NCBI GenBank assembly: GCA_025403435.1
Contig: JAJQZP010000438.1
Coordinates: 212,768 to 276,767, forward strand
Source: Artocarpus heterophyllus
Taxonomy: Eukaryota; Streptophyta; Magnoliopsida; Rosales; Moraceae
Length of the DNA: 64,000 nucleotides
Direction of reading: 5' to 3'
Positions 37,439 to 47,422 of this stretch are shown one piece after another. Numbering within the stretch: the first letter of the stretch is position 1; the number at the start of each line of letters is the position of its first letter. Below the pieces are notes generated by a model, which was not told the origin of the DNA, ran no database searches, and was given only the letters and a program-made list of their open reading frames with translations. The position numbers and the translations under genes were made by a program.

Positions 37439-39950
37439 ATGGGCTGTTTACAGTCTACAGGAAGGAGACAATTCCCAGGATATGAGGACCCGGTCGTCCT
37501 CGCTTCGCAGACGGCATGTAAGTTGTTTTCTCTTTCAATTAGAACAATTTTTTATTTTTTTATTTTTTAGTTTTTGGTAATTTTTTGACTTCTGATGACC
37601 AAAGCAAACATACATCCGGCTATAGTTTTAAGTGGTCGCAAATTCATAAACCATCTGTGGAACTCATAGATAACATAGGTTTCGTGCAAAAGATGAGAAT
37701 TTTTGACTGGTTGAGAACCCTTAGTGATTCTTCTTCATTAGCTCATTGGTTTGTCTTGCTACCATCTCTTTCTTGTTAATTTAAAGTTTACATTATGTGT
37801 TAATTTTTAATCTCCAGTTAGCGTTAGCGAAGTTGAAGCCTTGTTTGAGCTGTACAAGAGCATCAGCAGTTCTGTCATTGATGATGGGTTAATAAACAAG
37901 GTATTCTTGTTTGAGCTGTATTATTTGGCTTTTGCTTACTGTTCTGGTTATTGTTTAATTTCTCTGGTTGAGATCTGAACTATGTTTTAAAGTTCCTTAA
38001 TTCTGTTGTTGGTGCTCTGTATAACAAGAATGGTTGTTCATAGATCTGTGCAAATGCACTTTCTTTAAATATTAGAAAAAAAAACTAACCTCAAGTTTAA
38101 CTTACTTGATGCTCTTGTTTAGAAAGTATGCTTTTTTATACTTTATACTAATAATGATATTTGAAAGTGAGAAAATATGCTTCTCTTGGGTACGCACTAA
38201 CATGATATGTGTAGATGTTATATGCGTCTCTTAACTAAATGTTCTTGCTGTATATGCAGGAAGAGTTTCAGCTGGCTCTTTTCAAAAACAGGAAGAAAGA
38301 GAACCTCTTTGCAAATCGGGTATTGCATTGTGTTTTGTAAATACATTTTTTTTTTGAGGGGGCCGGGGTGAGGTTTAACCGATGATTCTATTGGGAACAG
38401 ATACAATTTAAATGCTTGAAACTGTCTAAATAACATATTATATGTGTTGAATTTATTGCTCTCTATTTTTATAAATAACTTGTATTGACTACTATTTGTA
38501 TTGCCACACTCTGGTAAGTTAATTTGACAAACAAAAGTTGGATTCAGATGCCTTCACCAATGTGTGAGTGGATGAGCTTGACGCACTAAAATTAAAGTAA
38601 GGAAACAAAACAGTTTTGCTCGATTTAAGCGCAGCTGACTATAAAGTTTACTCAAGATGCTAAACTAAGTCCGTCGTCCTTTTTGACTAAAAATATGAAA
38701 AAAAAAAAAAAGGATTTTTGCAATATCTGAGCCGCCCCCCCCCCCCCCAAATTTATAAATTTAGAGTGTAATTTAATCACCACTTTTGACACAATTTATC
38801 TGTTTGAGTTTGGGGGATTTTCTTCCTTTTTATTTTTAGGGATGAATTCTTAAATTTGATTACTTTCATTTGCAGATCTTCGATTTGTTTGATGTCAAGC
38901 AGAAGGGATACATTGATTTTGGTGACTTTGTTAGGTCACTTAATTTCTTTCACCCGAATGCTCCACAAGAAGACAAGATTGATTGTAAGTTGAAAATCTA
39001 GATAGTTGACTGCAAAGAGCAGAATGCTAAGTTCCGTACATCGTTCTGCATGTTTATGTTGGTATTATTGAGCTGTTGTGATTGACATTTTTGAACTTTA
39101 TCGCAGTTTCATTTAAGCTCTACGACTTGGATAATACAGGCTTTATCGAGCGCCAAGAGGTGTGTTAGTGCTGCTCTTTAAGTGGCATTTTCTATATCTT
39201 GATATGTTCTTGTTGAGCATGTTATGTTACTTTTTCTCTGTCATGATATGCTTGATTTGAATTATTTGGTATGCATAATTATTTATCAAGTGTCAGGACT
39301 TAAAACTCTCTTTTCTCTGGTACATTTACTTTAACGAGTCGTAACATTTTAATGCTTATTTGAGGGAAAAGAAAAAGTTTTCAGTACTTTTTCTCTCAAT
39401 CTTTCTTTCTTTTAGTTCTGTCTGATTGTATCTGCTTATGCATCTCTCTTGTATCGTATGTGCAGGTCAAGCAAATGTTGATTGCACTTCTTTGTGAATC
39501 CGAAATGAAGCTGGCTGATGAGACCATTGAAATAATACTTGATAAAGTAAGTAACTTTCTTGTAATCTAAGTTCATACTAAAATGACTATTTGTTACTTG
39601 TTATCCACTCATTTTTCAATGTCTTAGAAAATTTCTTACTTACACTTAAAGCTATTCATTTTCTGGTGACAGACTTTCATGGAAGCTGATGTCAACGAAG
39701 ATGGGAAAATAGACAAAACCGAATGGAAAAACTTCGTTTCCAAGAATCCGTCGCTATTGAAGATCATGACCCTTCCATATTTGAGGTTTGCAAATTTCAA
39801 TCCATTAACTTCTCCTCACCTGCAAGATACAGCATGTTAGAATCTGTGGACAATATTATAATCCATTTTTCTTGAATTAATTGCAGGGATATTACAACAA
39901 CATTTCCAAGTTTTGTGTTTAATTCGGAGGTAGACGAGATTGCGACATAA
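37439..39950 (+). CDS. CBL1/CBL9-like: Calcineurin B-like calcium sensor, CBL1/CBL9 type (eight coding exons, 213 aa)
   Basis: Calcium sensor that binds and recruits CIPK kinases to membranes. Exons are 37439-37517, 37818-37900, 38260-38319, 38876-38984, 39107-39159, 39466-39546, 39673-39785 and 39887-39950, all joined by GT-AG introns, giving 213 codons, the usual CBL1 length. The protein begins MGCLQS, so N-myristoylation at Gly2 and palmitoylation at Cys3 are expected, as in plasma-membrane CBL1/CBL9. The first EF hand is the family's non-canonical type; canonical-looking loops are [12 protein letters not shown] (about 80), [12 protein letters not shown] (about 117) and [12 protein letters not shown] (about 161). 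The C-terminal FPSF motif (199-202) carries the serine phosphorylated by CIPKs. No defect was seen. CBL1 and CBL9 cannot be separated without a tree. Confidence 0.96.
38733..38748 (+). repeat. Poly-C tract in CBL intron
   Basis: A run of about 14 C in intron 3 of the CBL gene, striking in an AT-rich background. Its length may be unreliable in assemblies. Confidence 0.8.
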
Positions 39951-40390
39951 GATACTATTATGGTTTAGGAAGATCTGTGCAGTTAGGGTGGAAAATTTTC
40001 CTTTTGCGTGTTTGTGTATCTTGAGACCAAGCATGTGAGAAATGAAACGTGGATTTGGGGGAAAATGGGTAGAGAGGTTGAGAGAAAGGAAAGAGAAGAG
40101 AAGAAAAGAAAAGGGGATGAATGTATTGATATAAATGAAAGCTGTCTAAAATTGGTTTATTGGAGGGTTGTGGCTGAAGTTTATATTAGCTGCTCAGTCA
40201 AATTGTAAAGCAACTTCTGAATTTTGTTTTTTTGTTTTTCTTTATTAACTTCTATTTTTTTTTATTTTATTAGTTTCTTGTTAGTTTTTTTTCACTCTAT
40301 TTGCAATACTTTGCTCGTGGGCAAGTAAGTTTCCACACTTGTAACATTTTTTTTTTCTTTTGCTTCTCTTAGTCAATAGCGTCAATGCAT
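39951..40390 (+). other. CBL 3' UTR and flank
   Basis: The sequence after the stop is transcribed-UTR-like (purine-rich at 40050-40130, then T-rich). No separate gene. Confidence 0.45.
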
Positions 40391-40393
40391 TAT

Positions 40394-40695
40394 TTTAAGA
40401 GAAAATTTCAAGTTAGTAGTTTGTGTTATATTAAAATATGAGTTTGGTATCTTATGTTTTGGAATATTTTATATCGATACTTCGATCTTTTAGAATTTTT
40501 TTTTTTGTATTCAGAGGCTTTTTTGGATACTAAATATGTATTTTTTGTGTTTTTTTGGGTCCTAAAAAAAGCCTCTGGGTACTAAAGGAAGTTTTCTAAA
40601 AGATCGAGGTATTGATACAAAATATTTTGAAATATAACATATCAAACTCATATTACGATATAATACAGTGTACTAAATTGACATTATCTCTTTTA
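40394..40695. repeat. Foldback MITE, about 300 bp
   Basis: The arms are inverted repeats of about 100 bp. 'aatatgagtttg' and 'cgatcttttaga' occur in the left arm at about 40436 and 40484 and, reversed, in the right arm at about 40646 and 40590. A second inner pair is 'cagaggcttttt' and 'aaaaaaagcctctg'. The whole block could fold into a long hairpin. Confidence 0.8.
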
Positions 40696-41632
40696 GCCAC
40701 CACTGAAATGTTTTGTATAAAATCATCAAAATTCCCTTATTGGGGAAAAACAAGGCAGATTGAAAGAATTTGGAATGCATTTTGGATGATTCGCATTCCC
40801 GGGTTACATGTTAGACGCGTTAAATTTTCATAAAACTATGTCAAGACTTCTATTCTATTTATTACTGGACTTTTTGATTCTTTTTTGTTACGAGTTTTTG
40901 ACGTCTTTTCCTCCAAATTTTGAATGAATTAGCAAGTAAATTGACAAGTGATATTAAGATTTCAAAGGAAATGCTATTCTTCCTCCAATGAGCTCACATA
41001 CCATGTATAAAAGTTTTTGTTTAAATTCTAACAACCGTCATTAATTTGGAGGCAAACTTATAATACTTTATTAAAATTAAAAATCACAAAACGATTTGAT
41101 CATTATAAAAAAAATTTTAAGGAGAAATGTGCAAAATACTCTGATTAAATGGGAGCCAGGAGACGAACCCATTCTACACCAAGGAAAAACATTTACCACC
41201 TCAGTCACAAACCCCCCATTAGTTTTTTAAATTTTGTCATTCTCTGGGTTCTATAGCATGATATTTTACTAGTTTTTTTCCTCTTTGAGTAGTAATTTTT
41301 ACAATTTGAACCCGAGAAGAAATCAGGTTGATTCAACCCACATAAAGCCTGAGTTCAAAATACATAAACAAATCGCATACTCTTTTTTTTTAAGTAAAAA
41401 TATTATTTGGTAGAAAAAAGGATCGCTTCTTTTACAATCTCTTTTTAACATAACAACTGTACCCTAATTCAAAGACGATTAGGGTTGATGTTGTTGTTGT
41501 TGTTGTTCTTTTTTTTTTTTTTTTTGGTGAAAAGGCCACTTTGAAGGCAATAGATTCTGAAGTTAGTATTATCTTTCACCCATTTTCTAGTTCACAGTGG
41601 AAGCTAAACTTGTAGTGATCTTCTTGCAACAA
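40696..41632. other. Intergenic sequence
   Basis: No gene was recognised. Includes a (TTG)n run at about 41492-41507 followed by a T homopolymer. Confidence 0.5.
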
Positions 41633-42016
41633 TTTTATTTTTGAAGGCCTTTGTTGCACAATTCCTTTCAATTTTAACGCATATTTTTCTCTAAAAAGAA
41701 ATAGTTAAGTTCAAATTTAACCCCTAAAAATAAAAATTTATTCTAATTCATCCCTCACAAGTTTATTTTTGAAGGCCTTTGTTGCACAATTCCTTTCAAT
41801 TTTAACGCATATTTTTCTCTAAAAAGAAATAGTTAAGTTCAAATTTAACCCCTAAAAATAAAAATTTATTCTAATTCATCCCTCACAAGTTTATTTTTGA
41901 AGGCCTTTGTTGCACAATTCCTTTCAATTTTAACGCATATTTTTCTCTAAAAAGAAATAGTTAAGTTCAAATTTAACCCCTAAAAATAAAAATTTATTCT
42001 ACTTCATCCCTCACAA
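41633..42016. repeat. Three-copy tandem array, 128-bp unit
   Basis: The unit containing 'ttgaaggcctttgttgcaca' and 'ctaattcatccctcacaa' occurs three times with a period of exactly 128 bp ('ttgaaggcct' at 41641, 41769 and 41897). The copies are nearly identical: one mismatch is visible in the third ('ctacttc' for 'ctaattc'), with a few more at the outer edges. This implies a recent expansion. Confidence 0.95.
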
Positions 42017-42091
42017 CTTGATTTTGCATAAAAAAAAGATGGAAACAACCATGTGATCCTCACGTGTTTGGTTGGTCAAATAACAAACAGT

Positions 42092-43174
42092 GGGATTATT
42101 TTCACATTTATCCCCAAATTATATCACGTTGTCCTCCGTCTTTTAAAACATACTATTTAATACTATCAAACTTTATTCTTTTAGCAAGCATTCTCCTTCC
42201 ATCCAACTCTGTTAGTTTTTCGATGATTTTTTTAAAATATTTTTGTACTTTCTTCTTAAATTATGTCACTTATGTTATTTTGCTATTTGACTTTCAAAAT
42301 ATGCTACTATGTCCCTTTAATTTTTTATTAGTAAATAACCTCATTTCATCTAATTCTATTCAACTTAATTAATTGATTTGTTTTTCTTCTAACTTTATAA
42401 GACCTCCACATCAAGGCCATCTATATACCTACAACTTATATGAATACTTTTTACAGCGTGCTATTCATATACAAATACAAAGAAACTCAAAGGCGGGCTT
42501 TATAAGAAATTGTGTTTTTTTTAAAAAAAAAAACTTTAAGAACTCTATTCTTTTAAGGAATTTTGTTGTTTTTTTTTTTTTTCCTCCTTAGGCTATTTTT
42601 ATTTAGTTAGAACGACCTATTACAAAAAATAATATTTTTTCCTTGGACAATTTTATTGTTTTTTTATTTTTCTTACGAAAAATCTTTTTTAACCCCATGA
42701 GGTTAAAACCCTGCTCCTTATAAAACAATGAGACATGGTCTGGTCTATATTCTACTTTTTAGATTAGGACTCACTGTTTTATAAGTAGCGATGTTTCAAC
42801 CCTATATGGTTAAATAAGAATGCTATTTTCTTAAACTCTTTTTTATGTTTGAGATTTCCCCCCAAAATTTAGAAAAAAAAAAACATTGACTTGTAAAGCC
42901 AAACAATATTGGACAGAAAAAGATTATTTGCTAACAAAAAAATTAGGGGGACAGAGTAACATATTTTAAAAATCAGAAGAAAAATAATATAAGTAACAGT
43001 TTTGAGGGAAAAATATATGAATATTCTAAAAAAAACCATCTAAAGACTAACAGAGTTTGATTAAAGGGATTATTTACTAATAGAACAAAATTTAAGGGAT
43101 CAAATTATATGTTTTAAAGATAGGATATAAATTTACATAATGACATAATTCGAGGGTAGAAATAAAAATAATCC
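42092..43174. mobile_element. Long-terminal-inverted-repeat DNA element, about 1.08 kb
   Basis: The left arm 42092-42330 is an inverted repeat of 42935-43174. Shared segments in order include 'ggattatttt', 'aattatgtca/aattatatca', 'tttaaaacata', 'caactctgttagt', 'cttatgttatttt' and 'gtccctttaatttttt'. Arms of about 240 bp with no coding interior fit a non-autonomous Mutator-like or similar TIR element. The interior contains a smaller foldback at about 42689-42820. Ends were not confirmed by a target duplication. Confidence 0.7.
42689..42820. repeat. Nested foldback, about 44-bp arms
   Basis: 'ttaaccccatgaggttaaaa' followed by 'cttataaaacaatgag' is repeated in inverse as 'ctcactgttttataag' followed by 'tttcaaccctatatggttaa'. 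It lies inside the 42092-43174 element. Confidence 0.7.
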
Positions 43175-43199
43175 TAAAAACTTAAATAAGATTTTTGGA

Positions 43200-44271
43200 G
43201 CGAAAATCCCTAAACCCTAAATTCCCTAACATGAAATCAGCAATGAACAAGAAATAAGCCCTAAAAACTCCCAAATTATTCGTCCGTGAGTCTCAAAACG
43301 ACGAGGAAATGCCGAGTTGCAGAGGTAAGATGAATGCTTTGCCCTGATTTTTTTAGAAGAGATCGGTCCAGGAAGCTTTACTCATTTATATCGCGTCTTT
43401 TATTCTCTCTCTCTCTTCCTGTTAAAAAAAGAGGTTTTTTATTATTATTTTTTTATTTTTATAGATTCTCCTATAATTTGAGTTTGGTTCATACTCCTTT
43501 AAGTTACAGACACACACATATATATATTTACACATATTTGGAAGCGTTGAATTTCTTTGTATTGTTATATACAAATGCACTTACTGCAAATGGGATTTTT
43601 GTGCAGTTGTTTTGTGACCCAGTAATTAGGGGAAAACATGGTAATTATGTTTAAAAATGGTTTTTGAATGCAATTACTTGTTGATTCTCGTTTGAAGTTA
43701 GGTGTTGATTTACCAAGTTAACTTTATAGAAACCGCACTAGGCCTAGCTTGCTCGTTTCCGTTAGTGTCTTTTTTTTTTTGGATAACTGAAGCATCATAG
43801 TTGCAATTTGAAGCTCGAATGGGAGTTGTGTGTCAATTTGAATTTGAAGTATTCCCGATAAAATATACTTTTGGCTAAGCTTAATGTTCTCTGCTTACTG
43901 ATGTCCTTGTACTGCTAAGTGCTGTTATGTTTTATGTACCTATTGGTTTTGGTGATATGTGTGTGTGGAAAAATTGGAAATCTATTATGACATTTTTGTT
44001 GGCTTGAACATGTACTTGCAGATGACTAGTCATGAGTTGAACTTAAGAAGAAAAGGAGAAATTCCTTTTGGAATTGTATGCTCATGTAGTGGGTTGAACC
44101 TTTGGTACCAGTTGTGGGTTAAGAGGAATACTTTAAAGTTGTTTTGGTGTATGAGTTTGCAAACTTTCGAAAATGTTTGCATCTAGGTTCTCCAAAGGAG
44201 CAGCACATTAGCTTTCTTTGCCACGACCGTGTTAGTCGCTCTTCATGGCACTACTATTGTAGAAAGAAGTT
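43200..44271 (+). other. Probable 5' leader region of the PPR gene
   Basis: 'ccctaaaccctaaattcccta' and a leader-like stretch precede a GTAAGA donor at 43325. Possible acceptors end at 44021 and 44187. There is no convincing coding frame before the ATG at 44272. A leader intron is likely but unproven. Confidence 0.35.
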
Positions 44272-46409
44272 ATGACTCGACCCTGTTTAGTGCGAAACGT
44301 TTCATCGGGATTTCGTGTGGCTTCTTCAACCATTCAGCGGACTGTCTTAAAATTGACTTATGATAGAAAGTTTATTGTCATTAGAAGTTTTCTGATGCCT
44401 GTGGTATCAGATGTTTCTTATCTACGAGATCGAATCTCTTCCGTCCACCACTTTTGCACTGAGCCTAAAAGGCTGTGTTGGGAAGCTTCCTCTCAAGAGG
44501 TCCTATTGAAAAAGCTCAAAAGAGAATTGAAATGTCGGCAAGTGGATGAAGCGTGGGAATCCTTTTTTGATTATAAGAAGTTGTATGGCTTTCCTGATGA
44601 TTCCCTTGTGCATAGGTTGATAACTGAACTTTCATATTCGTCCGAACCTCGCTTTCTACGAAAAGCATGTGATTTAGTCTTGTTAATTTCAAAAGAGAAG
44701 TCAAGTCTACTGCAGAGTGATATCTTGACTGAAGCTATCACTCTCCTTAGCACGATCGCAATTGCCTAATCCCACCACAAAGATTCTTAGATTGATGTTA
44801 GAGAAAGATATGTTGCCTTTGATGAATATTCTGAGGTTGGTTTTTGTGCATATGGTAAAGACAGAAGTTGGGACGCACCTTGCATCCAATTTCTTGGCTC
44901 AGATATGTGAAAGTTTCCAACAAATAGGTGCGAAAGACAGAAAACGTGCAGAGCTGCTGAAACCCGATACAATGATCTTTAATCTTGTGCTTGATGGGTG
45001 TGTGAGGTTTAAATTAGCTTTCAAAGGTCAACAGATGATGGAATTGATGCCTCAAACTGGTGTTGTTGCTGATGCGCACTCTATCATCATTATTGCCCAA
45101 ATTCATGAGATGAACTGGTCAAAGGGATGAGCTAAAGAAATACAAAGTTCATATTGATCAAGTTTTCGCCTCAGTTCGTTTGCCATTATCGACAGTTCTA
45201 CGATAGTTTGCTTAGCTTGCATTTTAAGTTTAACGATCTTGACTGCCGCTGCCGAACTCATATGTGATATTTGCAGGTATGCGGAGTCTCTTCCTCTTAA
45301 GAGTGAAAAGAAGAACCCGCAAAAGCTCTTTCTTATTCCGATTGGATCTCATAATCTAAAGGCTGGGTTGAAGTTGCAGATTCAGCCTGAGCTGCTGCAG
45401 AGGATACTGTTCTAAAAGTGGAAAGTAAGCAAGAGCTTGTGACTTTTAGGAACAGGAAACTTGTCCTTAGTAATAGGGCTCTGGCAAAACTCATTAAAGG
45501 ATTCAAAAGGGAAGGGAGTGTTAGTCAGCTTTCAAACCTTCTACTTCGAATTCAGAAAGAATCATGTTCTTTGAGAGGTACAGATTTGTGTTCTGATGTG
45601 GTTGAAGCTTGCATTCATTTAGGTTGGCTAGAATTCGCTCATGACATTTTGGATGATGTGGAAGCCTCCGGGGCTCCCGTTGGTTGTGCCACTTATATGT
45701 CACTCTTGACGTCATATTTTAAACGAAAGATGTTAAGGGAAGCAAAGGCTTTGCTTAAAAAATGAGAAAGTCTGGTGTGGCAATGGATTTACCTGACAAG
45801 ATGGTTGTCATCGCATGTCTATCAGAGATAGCAAATGACAATTCCATCTTTACTAATTCATCAACCTTGACTGGTAAATCAGATCTAGTTTTGTGTTTTA
45901 TTCAAGAAACAAGGAGTGAGAAGGAGTCGGTTCCTTCTATAATTTATGAATTCAATTCTTCCATTTACTTTTTCTGCAAAGCCAAGATGATCGAGGATTC
46001 TGTGAAGACATACAGAAGAATGCAAGAGTCAAAAATCCAACCAACTGTGGAAACTTTCACTAATCTGGTTTGCGGGTATTCTTCTCTCGGAATGTATCGG
46101 GACATTACAATCTTGTGGGGTGACATGAAGAGGAAAATGGAGTGTGGAAGTCTTTATGTAAACAGAGATTTGTACGAGTACTTGTTAATAAGCTTCCTTC
46201 GAGGCGGTTACTTTGAGAGAGTGATGGAGGTTATTAATTATATGATCAAGTATAATATGTTTGCAGACAAGTGGATGTACAGAACTGAGTTTCTAAAACT
46301 TCATAAGAATCTTTACAAGAACCTAAAGGCATCAGAGGCTACAACCGAGGCTCAAAGAAATCGGCTCCGATATGTTTTGGCATTCCGGAAATGGGCAGGC
46401 ATTGATTGA
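44272..46409 (+). pseudogene. Pentatricopeptide-repeat protein gene, broken by six frameshifts
   Basis: Resembles the plant P-class PPR protein family of Arabidopsis At4g17616, presumed organellar. It starts MTRPCLVRNVSS, an Arg/Ser-rich targeting-like N-terminus. Conserved blocks include RLMLEKDMLPLMNILRL, KPDTMIFNLVLDGCVRF, TGVVADAHSIIIIAQIHEM, HYRQFYDSLLSLHFKF, YAESLPLKSEKKNPQ, FAHDILDDVEASGAP and IQPTVETFTNLVCGYSSLG, ending KWAGID. These blocks lie in changing frames: one-base shifts are needed near 44740, 45116, 45173, 45244, 45402 and 45760. The first 155 codons and the last 215 codons are uninterrupted. Neighbouring genes read cleanly, so this is more likely a recent pseudogene than poor sequence, but the last shift lies in an A run and an assembly error cannot be excluded. 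Confidence 0.85.
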
Positions 46410-47422
46410 ACAAGGCAGCTTGAAGAAAACATGGGTTGTATAGACTTTTGGTGAAAATGGAAGATAGGAAGTTTGAAGAACAGCATGCCATGCACAGCTT
46501 AGACTTCAGGTGATCTGATTTTTGAACAAATGAAGTTTTAGGAGGTGCTGTCACATCAACTAGTGGGACCGTGGATCCACTCTGATTCTAAATGAAGCAT
46601 CAGATATGACCATGAGGTCCATGACCAGTTCGATCAGAAGCACCGCTCATTGATTCGTGAGATATTATAGAAAAACAATTTTAATTTTGAGATCTCCTTT
46701 AATTCATGTCATCTTTACTAACCGCTAGCAAGTTATAAAGCAAACCATTCCTTACCAACTGCGCTAGCAAGTTATTAAGCAAACCATAAACGTGCGTTTT
46801 GTTAATGATAGAATGTATTTGATTCAATTTCAACTTTTTAAGTACTTGGAAGTAAATTTTTTAAGAAATAAAAAATCTCAGTTCCTTATAAAGCCAAATA
46901 ATAATAATAATAATAATAAGTAAAATCTTCTTTGCTACCATCATTTATTTTTTCTTTCCAGGCAAACGTTCTAACACAAGTATTACTTGAATTCTGGCCT
47001 CTCACTTGTTTCAACCATGAGAAAAGACCATCATCTTCCCAAAAATTTTTATGTCGCTAATTCACCAATGGGTCAACAACTGATATGACACTTTAAATTA
47101 CAAGCTTAGTTGTAGAAAACAGTTTTCAACATTTTTTTCCCCTAGTTATGGAGAAGAGCATAACAAGCTAACTTCCAATGTACGATCACTAATAAGGCAA
47201 TTCCTTCAAAATTAGTACTTAATATTTACAACTATAAATTCTTTAAAAAAAGCTGTAGCAAACATATTAGGTAAAAAAAAAAAAACCTATAACAATACAA
47301 ATCAATCTTGTTGCAGACTTGACTCTCTATGTACACATTAGAAAATTTGAATTATATGTTACTTGGTTAAAAAAAAAAAAAATCACTTCATGAAAAGGAC
47401 AACTGCCACTGAAACTCTTATT
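46410..47422. other. Intergenic sequence between PPR and TraB-like genes
   Basis: No gene was recognised. Convergent gene ends lie on both sides, so the stretch probably holds both 3' UTRs. Contains an (AAT)n run at 46898-46918. Confidence 0.5.

Noticed and set aside
44272..46409. The PPR frame changes as introns
   Set aside because: Homologous blocks continue across each shift with only one base gained or lost, and there is no GT-AG pair at the sites.
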